This document shows positions 51,191-59,902 of a stretch of DNA of 64,000 nucleotides, in pieces; positions within the stretch are counted from its first letter, which is position 1, and each line of letters starts with the position of its first letter. This stretch comes from an uncultured Planctomycetota bacterium. Its GTDB lineage: Bacteria; Planctomycetota; Brocadiia; CAIUPP01. A program made the translations under genes and the position numbers. The DNA lies in the NCBI GenBank assembly GCA_903901045.1, contig CAIUPP010000109.1, positions 1 through 64,000 on the forward strand. Direction: 5' to 3'. The notes beneath the pieces are model-generated. The model was not told the origin of the DNA, did not search any database, and worked only from the letters and a program-made list of their open reading frames with translations.

Positions 51191-53107
51191 CTACTTGTCC
51201 GATTCTGTCAGCGCGATATCGTCCACGAGCAGGTCCGCCGTGTCCTTTTGTGCGTAGTTGGCCAAGATCAAAATTTGGACGTACTTGGTCCCGGGCCAAA
51301 AGTGGTCCATCGGGATGCCGCTCTTGACGACGCCCTTGATCGTGGCGCTGGCGCTGGCCCAATTTGTGTTGACGCCGTTTCCGGAGAGCACGTTATAGAT
51401 GTGGACAGCCCCGGCCATGTGCAGGCGGATTTTGGTCCCGGCAGCGTACTCCTGGCCGCACGCCTCCTTGAGTTGCACCTCCCAGTACTGGCCCTTGTTC
51501 TCCACCTTGAGAACGCCCATGTTGCTGAGGCGGCGATTGGGCAGGTCGACGTAGTTGCCCGAAGCATCCACGTCAAAGGCGATGTAAGCCCAAGGCGTCA
51601 CCTGCCATTTCCCGCCGTCGGCGATCTTCACAGTCGTGTCGCTGCGCTTCGTGTCCGCGAAGAGGGTCGTTTCCGTTCCGGCGATGGGATTAACGAACTG
51701 CGGCTCAATCCATTGCTTCTGGGCGTCAAACGGCGTATAGCCGAAGTAGACGGTGCTCGGTTCTTTGCCGGCGGACCGGAACCATCCCGTGAGCGTGTAG
51801 ATCTTGTCCGGATTTATCGGGACCATTTCCACGCTCTGGACAATCGCATCGCCCTTGCGCTCGAAACAGAACTTTCCCGCGTGAACGCCTTCGGCGACTG
51901 CCTTGTCGAAACCTTTCCAGTTCTCCAGCGTGCCGTTTTCGGCGTCTCCGTTCTTGACCAGTCCCGCCGGCTTCTGATCGTCCGCCGGAACGCTCGTCGC
52001 ATTTTTCTCTACGAGTTCCCCCAGACTGATCGGGCTGGTCGCATCCAGGTAGCTCCCCACGCCATAAACTGAGGCTACGCCGGAGGGGCGCTTCTTCTCA
52101 AACAGGACATGATCCACGGTGCACTTATCCGTCGTCATCTTGATGACGCCTCTCGTGTAACCATAGCCCTCAAAACCGGTCAAGATTTCCCAAGTCAAGC
52201 GTTTGCCCACCGCGGTAGCGGGGACCTGGAAGGTCTGCACCAGCGTCAGATTGGGGTCCTTCCCCTCGCCGGTCAGCTTGATCGTTGCGCCCGCCTCGGC
52301 AGCCTTCACGTCGAAGGACACGGTGTACCATCCGGCGATGATGGGGCGGACGGTCTGGTCGCCCTGCCACAGGTTCTCGACGCGCACGCCGGCCCCTGCA
52401 ACGGGTTGGGGCGCGGAGATGTTGTCGCCCAGCTTGAGTTCGTCGCGGATCGTCTGAGCGAGGATGGTCGCAATCAAGCGGTAACCGCTCTTTGTCGGGT
52501 GCAGCAGGATGAGGGGCTCCCAGTTGCGGATGGACCGGATGGGCTTTTCATACTCCACCCAAACGACTTTGCCGTCGGGAAAGAGAGGGCTGATCTGCGG
52601 GCGCAGGAGGGTGTTCACCACGCTGTTCGTCTGGTCGCGGAAAGGGTTGTCGGTCTGGCAGGGCAGAATGCTGCCGAGAAAGACCTTCTTCACGCTGGGC
52701 TTTGTCAGCAGCCCCCGCACGATCTGGATAATCCGGTCGGCGCGGGCCTGGGCCACCACCTGCTGCTCGGCGGGGGTCTTGCCGTCAGGGTCGTTGGTGC
52801 CGATCAGCAGGCTGTAGTACGGGCAGTCGGGAATCTCCGGCAAACGCTGGAGCACGGCCAAAGTGCCATTGCCCCCCTCGCCGGCGTGGCTGTAGCCCAG
52901 CAGGGCAGAATGGGTGCCGACGAAGGCCAGGGGTGGAATCTCCTCCAGAAGATAGGCCCGCCAGAAGTCGCCCGCGGGGGGAGCCCAGGTGATGCTGTCG
53001 CCGATCATGCACAAGGGCACCTGCGGGGGGAACGTTGCGGTCTGAGCCTGAACCGGCGCGGCGGCGACGATAAGTGCAAGGAGCGACATGACGGCGAGCT
53101 TAAGCAT
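51191..53107 (-). CDS. Secreted SGNH-hydrolase-like protein with C-terminal beta domains
   Basis: The 638-residue protein has a signal peptide (1-22). Residues about 30-230 form an SGNH fold: GDSIT (block I, nucleophile Ser), GEGGNG (block II), GTND (block III) and LLHPTKSGY (block V). The catalytic Asp normally three residues before the block V His is replaced, the context being EPLILLHP, so activity is in doubt. The C-terminal 400 residues look like carbohydrate-binding beta-sandwiches (GWYTVSFDVKAAEAG, NGDAENGTLENWKG). CAGGAGG precedes the ATG. It lies downstream of the LamG/DUF6067-like gene on the same strand and may share its transcript. A role as polysaccharide esterase or binding protein is inference. 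Confidence 0.82.
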   Translation of the reverse strand: MLKLAVMSLLALIVAAAPVQAQTATFPPQVPLCMIGDSITWAPPAGDFWRAYLLEEIPPLAFVGTHSALLGYSHAGEGGNGTLAVLQRLPEIPDCPYYSLLIGTNDPDGKTPAEQQVVAQARADRIIQIVRGLLTKPSVKKVFLGSILPCQTDNPFRDQTNSVVNTLLRPQISPLFPDGKVVWVEYEKPIRSIRNWEPLILLHPTKSGYRLIATILAQTIRDELKLGDNISAPQPVAGAGVRVENLWQGDQTVRPIIAGWYTVSFDVKAAEAGATIKLTGEGKDPNLTLVQTFQVPATAVGKRLTWEILTGFEGYGYTRGVIKMTTDKCTVDHVLFEKKRPSGVASVYGVGSYLDATSPISLGELVEKNATSVPADDQKPAGLVKNGDAENGTLENWKGFDKAVAEGVHAGKFCFERKGDAIVQSVEMVPINPDKIYTLTGWFRSAGKEPSTVYFGYTPFDAQKQWIEPQFVNPIAGTETTLFADTKRSDTTVKIADGGKWQVTPWAYIAFDVDASGNYVDLPNRRLSNMGVLKVENKGQYWEVQLKEACGQEYAAGTKIRLHMAGAVHIYNVLSGNGVNTNWASASATIKGVVKSGIPMDHFWPGTKYVQILILANYAQKDTADLLVDDIALTESDK

Positions 53108-53110
53108 GGA

Positions 53111-53263
53111 TTACCTCCTGTATTCGTTGATCACTCCCGAGGTCGCGAGCAGGTTCTGCTGCCATCGCTCCTTGGGAGTGTTCTCGGTGATTCCCACGAT
53201 GCGCCGGTTGGCGCCGGCGGCGGCTTCGATCAACTCGCGCGCGGTCCGCTGCTCCTCAATCAA
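53111..53263 (-). pseudogene. Coding-like 50-codon remnant between two secreted-protein genes
   Basis: This frame runs from a TTG at 53263 to a TAA overlapping the SGNH ribosome site. It reads IEEQRTARELIEAAAGANRR, then IVGITENTPKERW and NLLATSGVINEYRR, with the composition and codon pattern of a real protein. The frame continues upstream as PEPIGWSSL inside the end of the LamG gene. It has no ribosome site. It may be the tail of a lost gene, or the true C-terminus of the upstream protein displaced by a frameshift. Confidence 0.4.
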
Positions 53264-56183
53264 GGAGGACCATCCGATAGGTTCTGGCTGGAACCGCCAA
53301 CTTAACGCCTTGATCGGAAATCGGCAATAATGATTCGTCCATGGGATTCCGGGCCTTCAGCGGTGCGCCCAGCCCCAGACGTTTTGCGTCCGCCTTGAGG
53401 CTCAATTGCGCGTCCACCGTGCCGGTATTGTAAACCACCAGCAATGCGGCGCCGGACCTCTGATACACGCTCACGATGACGTCCTTGTTGTCCGTCGTGA
53501 CGCCGTTGGGCTCCCAGTAGGGCAGGAACTTGGCCTCGGCGGCGCCGAACTTGTCCATCGCTTTCCACGCGGCGAAAACGGCGTCGGAATTGCACCAGGT
53601 GGGCCACGGCGCGATGTCGTGAGTGAGCATCAGCCCCATCAGGCGCTCCGCCGGAAGCGCTTGGAGCCGTTCCGGACCAGTGAACTCCGTCAGGAAGAAG
53701 GGCACCACACCCCATTGGCGGCCCGTGTGCTCCGCGCGCCATTTGTCGAGCGGAATCACGTTGAGATAGTCCTCCTTCGGGTTTCGCGCGCCCTGGTATT
53801 GCTCGCCGTCGAGCATGCTGTCGGCGAAAGCATCTATCGGGATGATGACGCCGGCCGACATGTGGACGATGATGTGCGGGTCCGGCCGGCGGTCCTGCAA
53901 AAGCTCGCGCACCCGCCGCAGAATTTCCCGGTAGTCCCGGATCAGGTACGTCCCGTGCAGGTCTCCGTTCTCGTCCCGCCAAGCGCAGCCATGGTTTTCC
54001 TTGCACTCATAGCACAGCCAGCAGTCCACGTAAATGCCATCCACCTGGAATTCATCCACGAACTTTGCGATCTTCCACGCGATGAAGTCACGCCATGCCG
54101 CGCTGTGCGGGCACGCTCCATAGGTGGCGCCGCCCATCGCCATGACGTCGCCGGCGGTGCAGCACCGGCCATGATCGATCCAGTCCCCGCTGTAATAGGG
54201 CCACTCCGGCGCGCCGGCGGAAAAGAAGTTCAAGTTCACATAAGGCACCACGCGGACATTCTTCGCATGGAGGTCCTTCACCAGGGCGCGGAACTTCTCC
54301 GGGTCCGACGGCCACGGATAGCCGTAGTAGCTGAGATGGTCGTTGGACCAGACGAGGCGGATATTGCCCATGCCCAGCGTTTCCATGTCATTGAGCGCGC
54401 CGTTTGGCCGCCACTTGCGCGCCTCCGCCGGACGCGGCTTGACGGGCGTCGCCTGCAGGCCGAAGCTGAACTTGAGCGGCGTCTTGATCAACGTGGACTG
54501 ATTCACGATGGAGATGCGCATGTCCGCAATCTCGCCGTCGCGCACGATAAACTGCCGCGGCTTGGCGGGCGCGCTCGACCATCCCTGCATGGATTCAGCG
54601 AACCACCCCAGCCCGCGGTCGTTGTCGCCCACCCACAGGAAGGGCTGGAAAGCCACCGACTCATATCCCTTCGCCGGCAGGGTGCCGGCGTTGTCGTCGT
54701 CCCAGTCGCCATTCGTGTGATGGAGATACATGGCCACGGCGGCGCGCACGGGGATGTGGATTGTGACTTCGGTCAGCGACACGGGCGCTTTGGGGGTCAG
54801 GGTCACTTCCGTCCAGAGCATCCCGTCATATTCGATCGTGGTCTCGGTCGTCAGCCCGATCTCCGGCGCGTCGGCCGAGCCGGCGATCTGCGACCGGGTG
54901 GCGGTGCAACCCAGGACCTTTCCCGCGAGCTTCTGGAAGGCGACTTCCCCCTTGCCCGTTGAAACGCTCACGCGGATGGGTGCGGCCAGAATCGGCTGGC
55001 CCGCGCTCTCAATCTGGGCCGGAAAGGGGCCCGCCCCCATGACGTACTTCCTCCCCCAGCATTCGACGTCGTTGCCGTTCGCGTGCATGGCCGTGAACGG
55101 CGCCAGCACGCGGTCTTCCATGCCGATCCTGTTTCCGATCCACGGCGCATCGGCCGGCTTCGCGAAGGGCAGTTCGACGCTCGCCCTTTCCTTCCCCGCG
55201 GCGTCCAGAACCCTCGCCTTGATTACGACAGCGCCGACCGGCACTTTGCTGATGTTCACGTTGACGCTGCAAACGCCTTCTTTAAAGCTCTCCACCTTGG
55301 CGCCGGCCACCGAGTTGGCGCCGCTGAGCACGTCCACGACCGCCACGACGCCCGGTTCGTTCTCGCCGACGAAGCCCGTGGCATCCACGATCACCGTCCA
55401 CTCCCCTTTGGCTGGATGGGGCTGAATCTCCATGCGCGCCTTAGGCTGGAACGTCAGCGGCTTGTCCTGGGCCGCCAGCGCGACCTGATCGTCCGGCAGC
55501 GCAAAGCGGTAGATCTTCACGCCCTGGAGGAGCGTGTGGCTCGTGTGCGGCTTGCTCCACGGCGCGTCGCCGATGGCAAAGTAGCCGGTCAGAGCCTGCG
55601 GCAGCGGCGGCGCCTCGATCTGTTTCTTCAAGACGCCATCGACGTAGAACGCCAGCCGAGTGCGCTCCCACACTCCGGCGAGGTGGTGCCACTGCCCGTC
55701 GGTCAACGGCGTGCAGTCCGGCCATTGGGCGAAGGCATAAGTGTGCGTGTGGTCCACGCCCGAAAGAAAGCTCGCACCGCCGGTCCAGAACTTGTAGAGC
55801 AACAGCCAGCCGGGGCCTTCTGTCTCGAAGAAAACGTGGTAGGCCTGCTCGTCCTTGGGCCAGTCCACCGCCTTCATCCACATCTCGATCGTGCCCTGAC
55901 TCATGGCCATGTGGCCGTTCACGGCGTACTTCACGAGTGCGCCGTCACCGCCGCAGATGAGCGCCTGCCCGGTCCGTCCCGGAGCGTAGGCCACTTTGCC
56001 CTCCACGGACAGCGGTTTCACCGCTCCGTGCGCGTCGGTCGCATCAAGGGACCCGTTGAAACTCGCCTCGAACAAGGTGGATAGCGGTGCGCTGAGAGCG
56101 TTGGTCGAAGCCAGCCCCAAGAGCATGCTGGCCACTGCCAGGAAGAACGGCCACCGGGACGGGTAAACGAGAGGACGGGACAT
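53256..56183 (-). CDS. Secreted LamG plus GH123-like (DUF6067-like) protein, copy 1
   Basis: The 975-residue protein has a signal peptide (1 to about 31) and a LamG/concanavalin-like domain (about 35-235; GTIEMWMKAVDW, DGQWHHLAGVWERTRLAFYV). A beta-sandwich middle follows (FLWVGDNDRGLGWFAESMQG), then a TIM-barrel part (GYPWPSDPEKFRALVKDLHA, VDGIYVDCWLCYE) like that of GH123 and DUF6067 proteins. The Asp in DGIYVD is a candidate catalytic residue by position. Its close paralogue starts at 61174. It probably binds and cleaves an extracellular or periplasmic polysaccharide. The stop at 53256 leaves a coding-like remnant directly downstream. Confidence 0.85.
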   Translation of the reverse strand: MSRPLVYPSRWPFFLAVASMLLGLASTNALSAPLSTLFEASFNGSLDATDAHGAVKPLSVEGKVAYAPGRTGQALICGGDGALVKYAVNGHMAMSQGTIEMWMKAVDWPKDEQAYHVFFETEGPGWLLLYKFWTGGASFLSGVDHTHTYAFAQWPDCTPLTDGQWHHLAGVWERTRLAFYVDGVLKKQIEAPPLPQALTGYFAIGDAPWSKPHTSHTLLQGVKIYRFALPDDQVALAAQDKPLTFQPKARMEIQPHPAKGEWTVIVDATGFVGENEPGVVAVVDVLSGANSVAGAKVESFKEGVCSVNVNISKVPVGAVVIKARVLDAAGKERASVELPFAKPADAPWIGNRIGMEDRVLAPFTAMHANGNDVECWGRKYVMGAGPFPAQIESAGQPILAAPIRVSVSTGKGEVAFQKLAGKVLGCTATRSQIAGSADAPEIGLTTETTIEYDGMLWTEVTLTPKAPVSLTEVTIHIPVRAAVAMYLHHTNGDWDDDNAGTLPAKGYESVAFQPFLWVGDNDRGLGWFAESMQGWSSAPAKPRQFIVRDGEIADMRISIVNQSTLIKTPLKFSFGLQATPVKPRPAEARKWRPNGALNDMETLGMGNIRLVWSNDHLSYYGYPWPSDPEKFRALVKDLHAKNVRVVPYVNLNFFSAGAPEWPYYSGDWIDHGRCCTAGDVMAMGGATYGACPHSAAWRDFIAWKIAKFVDEFQVDGIYVDCWLCYECKENHGCAWRDENGDLHGTYLIRDYREILRRVRELLQDRRPDPHIIVHMSAGVIIPIDAFADSMLDGEQYQGARNPKEDYLNVIPLDKWRAEHTGRQWGVVPFFLTEFTGPERLQALPAERLMGLMLTHDIAPWPTWCNSDAVFAAWKAMDKFGAAEAKFLPYWEPNGVTTDNKDVIVSVYQRSGAALLVVYNTGTVDAQLSLKADAKRLGLGAPLKARNPMDESLLPISDQGVKLAVPARTYRMVLLD

Positions 56184-56213
56184 GACGGTTCGCTCCTCCT
56201 GAAGATTACAGCA

Positions 56214-56313
56214 TGTTTCATAACTGCCACAATGGCAGGGCGCGCAATTGTTAACCTATTGCATCTAAGCAAGCTACAGCATACGCATTTCGACCAAAAT
56301 CAGTTATGAAACA
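56214..56313. repeat. 100-bp stretch with 13-bp inverted ends
   Basis: TGTTTCATAACTG (56214-56226) is inverted at 56301-56313. It lies just upstream of the LamG/DUF6067-like gene and may carry its promoter, or be a short mobile remnant. An inner GCAAT ... ATTGC pair around GTTAAC is also visible. The rest of 56314-56570 has no supported gene. Confidence 0.5.
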
Positions 56314-56570
56314 GCTTCTTGTTGCTCTCACGCGATCTCTCCGCCTCCATCGAGGCGGAACGTACACCGATCTCCAGCCGAGTCGGATTATCCAGAACGT
56401 CGTCGTCCGGTTGAAGGGCATTTCGACGCCTGCCCCGGCGCTTTGCAGAACGGAAGAATATTCGGGCGGCACGGGATGCCCCACCGGATCTTGCGCCCAG
56501 GCGCCTGACAAAACGCAGTCGGCGCTGGAGTTCTTCCCCCAGCGCCGATAGCGTGTGTAAAAATGAGGGT

Positions 56571-57947
56571 TCAATACGTCAGCTTGTTCTCCGCTCCGAC
56601 GTCAATTCCAGCAGTCGTGTCGAACGAATGCCAGACCCAGATCGGGCCGCGGAACGAAAAGGCTGACTCATCATTGTATACCGTCACACCGTTTATCGTC
56701 GTAGATGCCGTCAGACTGTCCAGATAGGGATTGAAGGTACCCCACGTCGGGACCTGGAGGAAGAACGCAGTGATATTATTATTGTCCAGATTGTAGTAAG
56801 TGGAATTGTCATTCGCGTTGCTGACGCGCGGCGCCCACATGACCTGCTGCTGGGGATCGCCGTACCACTTGGCGCTCCAGTCACCATAGAGCACGTTGTA
56901 GCCGTCACGGTGAGCATAGAAGCCGTAGCCGGGGGAGTTGCTGCTGGGGAGGACGGAGGAGCCCGAGCCGGGGTTCAGCGACGCGTCATAGACTCCGGTC
57001 AGGGCGCGGCTGAAGGTGTCCGACACAATCGCGTGGCCCCCCAACTGCTTGGACGTCTTGAACTGCGGTTCGCCCACGTTCTGCGGCACGTGCGGTATGG
57101 AAGTCAACAGGGCATAGCGCGTACGCGCCGGAGTCACACCGCTGTAAGGAGTCGGATTATTGTAGGCGTAGCCACCCGTAGAAAAGTTTCCTAATGACCC
57201 GATGCAGCTCGCCTGCAGGCGGTAGCTATAGGAAGACTGCATGACTTTTGCGAGGCTGTAGTAGGAGGAGGCGTTGGCTTCCCAGTTGGGCAGCCAGCCG
57301 TAGTTGCCGTGGACAACGGCGTCCGGCGACGTTCCGCCGACCGTCCGAAGATCCGTGACGCTGATGGCGGCGCCATTGGTCTTCGAGAGGTTGAACTCCT
57401 GGTCCGCCGGCATGTTGTTGGCGCTGGGGCAGAAGAACGCGCGGCAGTCCGACACATAGTTGGAAGAGGCCAGGTAGCCCATGCCGACCGGGTTCATCAC
57501 GGTCTTGCCCGCCGCATTGGCGCCGGCCCCTACGGCCGCATTCCATCCGCTGAAGATGGTGCGGTAACAGGTCACCGGGCTCAGCCAGGTGCCGTAGAAG
57601 GTAAAGGTGGGATTCGCGGTGTCCGAGATGGTTTGCACGACCGAGTTGGTTCTCGCGTCTGAGGACACGCCATGGTCCACGAAAGCGCCGCCGCTGCTCC
57701 CGTTGATCGCATACGGCGATTGGCCCCAGGCGTTCCAGTTGGGGAAATATCCGGCGTAGTCGGAAGTGTAGGACTCGAACCCTTTGCTGAACTGGTTGAG
57801 ATTGTTCATGCAATTCGTACGGCGCGCCTTTTCCCTCGCCGCGGCCAGCGCTGGCAGGAGCATCCCGGCTAGAATGGCGATGATCGCGATCACGACTAGC
57901 AGCTCAATCAGCGTAAACGCCTGCCGCCATATTAGGTTCGTTTTCAC
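56571..57947 (-). CDS. Pseudopilin-like protein with prepilin cleavage/methylation motif
   Basis: The 458-residue protein has a type II secretion/type IV pilin N-terminus: [20 protein letters not shown], with cleavage expected before the Phe and Glu at +5. A long globular part follows, with [34 protein letters not shown] aromatic stretches and several Cys residues. Such large pseudopilins occur in many copies in Lentisphaerota and Planctomycetota and are exported, but their role is unknown. The start is GTG at 57947; the overlapping ATG at 57949 is in another frame. It has its own promoter at 58115-58143, back to back with lacI. Confidence 0.85.
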   Translation of the reverse strand: MKTNLIWRQAFTLIELLVVIAIIAILAGMLLPALAAAREKARRTNCMNNLNQFSKGFESYTSDYAGYFPNWNAWGQSPYAINGSSGGAFVDHGVSSDARTNSVVQTISDTANPTFTFYGTWLSPVTCYRTIFSGWNAAVGAGANAAGKTVMNPVGMGYLASSNYVSDCRAFFCPSANNMPADQEFNLSKTNGAAISVTDLRTVGGTSPDAVVHGNYGWLPNWEANASSYYSLAKVMQSSYSYRLQASCIGSLGNFSTGGYAYNNPTPYSGVTPARTRYALLTSIPHVPQNVGEPQFKTSKQLGGHAIVSDTFSRALTGVYDASLNPGSGSSVLPSSNSPGYGFYAHRDGYNVLYGDWSAKWYGDPQQQVMWAPRVSNANDNSTYYNLDNNNITAFFLQVPTWGTFNPYLDSLTASTTINGVTVYNDESAFSFRGPIWVWHSFDTTAGIDVGAENKLTY

Positions 57948-58114
57948 ATCCAGACCCTTTCCTGATTGCAGACAAAACTCACCAAGAACCCTGCCGCTTC
58001 AGCGCTTGCGTCCCTTTCCTGCCGAACCCAGGATCACGCTGACGGCGCGAAATCATCTTCGGCCGTCGGTGACAAGTCTCCGTCGCTAACGGAGCGCGGC
58101 CCATTCTCTCTGCA

Positions 58115-58143
58115 ATACTACACAACGGAATTCGGGTTGTCAA
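58115..58143 (-). promoter_or_regulatory. Promoter of the pseudopilin-like gene
   Basis: Minus strand: TTGACA (58143-58138), 17-nt spacer, TAGTAT (58120-58115), leader of about 160 nt. Confidence 0.6.
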
Positions 58144-58288
58144 GGAAATTTACGCGCAAGCGTTAGCGTGTTCTTTTGGCTCCGCGGTCCCCGAACGGCG
58201 CCGCGGGATTCCCGGCCTGGCGCGTCAATGTAAGCCGGCCAAGTGAAGCGGGCATGCCCCTCCCCGCGTGTTTCGTGCGACGTTTTTC

Positions 58289-58317
58289 TTGACAAATGCA
58301 CTCCCACAGAGTTAGGT
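58289..58317 (+). promoter_or_regulatory. Promoter of the LacI-type regulator gene
   Basis: TTGACA (58289-58294), 17-nt spacer, TTAGGT (58312-58317). The operator-like site at 58324 lies just after the -10 box. Confidence 0.5.
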
Positions 58318-58323
58318 TATGTT

Positions 58324-58339
58324 GAGAAAACGATTGCTC
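58324..58339 (+). promoter_or_regulatory. LacI-type operator at the lacI promoter
   Basis: GAGAAAACGATTGCTC is a near-palindrome centred on CG, the usual LacI-family layout. It covers the predicted transcription start, consistent with autorepression. It matches the site at 59674. Confidence 0.6.
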
Positions 58340-58403
58340 TGTTCTTATATTGTCACGGTGGAAGTTGGCGCACGGCCTTTGGTAAGACGAGGTAACAGAA
58401 CTC

Positions 58404-59459
58404 ATGCGCGAGTGCCGAGCTAATCTGAAAGACCTCGCCAGCGAGGCCAACGTGACGGTGGGGACGGTCTCCAAAGCCCTGCGGAATCTTCCCGGGGTTG
58501 GCCCCGGCATGCGCAAGAAAATTCTGGCGCTTGCGAGGAAACACCGGTATGTGCCCAACGCGATGGCCCGGGCGTTGAACTCCGGAAAGACGGGGTTGAT
58601 CGGACTCGTGACCCCTTCGGAGATGCATGGGACCGTTCCGTTTGAGTCGTTCCCCCTCATGCAAGCCCTCGCTGAACAGCATGGCAAGCGGATCATCCAC
58701 CTCCCGTTCGAGAGCGGCGACTTCATGGCCCTCGCCAAGATCGGCTATGAACAGCAGTGGGAGGGAATGCTTCTGTCCATCAACCAGAATATGATTCCCT
58801 TCAACCCCCGGAAGTTCCACAAGGCCATCCGAATTCCGGTGGTCGGGGTGGACCTCTTGCCGGACTGGGATAAGGACATGGATACGGTATCGTATGACCG
58901 GGGGCACGGAGTGCGGCTGATTCTGGACCATGCGGCTCAGCGCGGCGCGCGCACCGTGGGGCTGATTGCGCCGAACGACGCCGGCCATCCCCACCCGCCC
59001 AAGTTCGCCAATCTCAGGAATGAGCTGCATGCGCGAGGGATGGAATTGGTCTTCAGCGAGCAGATCGACATCGACGTTGCCCCGGTGCTCTTCAGGTCAG
59101 CCTATCAGACGATGGAACGGGTGCTGGCCAGCGGGCGCCGCGCGGACCTTGTGATGGGCGGCACCGACCCCGTGGCGCTGGGCGTTCTGAACTGCCTCAA
59201 GGACCACGGCTGCCGGGTCCCGCACGATGTCTCGGTGACCGGTTACGACAACACGAATGAATCTCAGTACGCAGTCCCCACGATGACGACCGTTCAGCGC
59301 CCGATCAACGAGATGATTCATCTGGCCTGGAGCATCCTGCGCCAGCGTCTCTCCGGCACAGCCGGAAACGCGCAGCACGCGATCCTGCAGCCGGCGCTGG
59401 TGATTCGAGGATCCACCGATCGGCCGGCCGATTCACAGAGCGCGAGCGAAGGGGCGTAA
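58404..59459 (+). CDS. LacI-family transcriptional regulator
   Basis: The 351-residue repressor has the LacI HTH at its N-terminus (LKDLASEANVTVGTVSKALR) and the hinge helix NAMARALNSGKTGLIGLV. A periplasmic-binding-protein-like effector domain follows, ending with DVSVTGYDNTNESQYAVPTMTTVQRP. GAGG lies 13 bases before the ATG. Operator-like sites occur at its own promoter and at that of the Gfo/Idh gene, so it probably controls itself and the oxidoreductase/LamG genes downstream. The effector is presumably a sugar, not identifiable here. Confidence 0.93.
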   Translation: MRECRANLKDLASEANVTVGTVSKALRNLPGVGPGMRKKILALARKHRYVPNAMARALNSGKTGLIGLVTPSEMHGTVPFESFPLMQALAEQHGKRIIHLPFESGDFMALAKIGYEQQWEGMLLSINQNMIPFNPRKFHKAIRIPVVGVDLLPDWDKDMDTVSYDRGHGVRLILDHAAQRGARTVGLIAPNDAGHPHPPKFANLRNELHARGMELVFSEQIDIDVAPVLFRSAYQTMERVLASGRRADLVMGGTDPVALGVLNCLKDHGCRVPHDVSVTGYDNTNESQYAVPTMTTVQRPINEMIHLAWSILRQRLSGTAGNAQHAILQPALVIRGSTDRPADSQSASEGA

Positions 59460-59636
59460 AGTCCTGAACGAATGTCGCGCGGCGTGGAAGGCCATTTAGC
59501 CGGGTGACGCCGGTCGCACTGGGTTTCACCCACCTTGCGCGGCGCAAAATGATGCCCCGGCGGGCCGCGCCATGGGGCCATCCTGCCCAGCTTCTGCTCC
59601 ATCAGCCGCAGTAGGGCGCGCGCAACAGCCTTTTTC

Positions 59637-59665
59637 TTGACAAGCCTACTTTCGGAGAGTATGAT
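59637..59665 (+). promoter_or_regulatory. Promoter of the Gfo/Idh gene
   Basis: TTGACA (59637-59642), 17-nt spacer, TATGAT (59660-59665). The leader is long, about 230 nt. Confidence 0.7.
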
Positions 59666-59673
59666 TCGTTGGA

Positions 59674-59689
59674 GAGTAAACGATTGCGT
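59674..59689 (+). promoter_or_regulatory. LacI-type operator at the Gfo/Idh promoter
   Basis: GAGTAAACGATTGCGT matches the site at 58324 in 13 of 16 positions and lies at the same place relative to the -10 box. Confidence 0.6.
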
Positions 59690-59902
59690 GATTCTTTCGT
59701 TTGCCGTGGTGTTGATGGAGACAAAACGCCCCCGAAGCAGCCCCGGCGTTTGATCCGAAAACCGGACTGCCTCGTTCCCGACTCAACCCGCCGGCTTCCT
59801 GTGTCGGCTTGTTCCATTCGTGGAAGGATGTTCTGAAAAAATGGCCCACGATGGTCGTGGACCGCGGACGCACCAGGAATTTCCGATCTGGGAGCCACAC
59901 GC

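Noticed and set aside
53406..54962. Long plus-strand frame opposite the first LamG/DUF6067-like gene
   Set aside because: Antisense shadow; no ribosome site and no recognisable motif.
56306..56551. Small plus-strand frame between the LamG and pseudopilin genes
   Set aside because: No ribosome site, no known motif, and its start lies in an inverted repeat.
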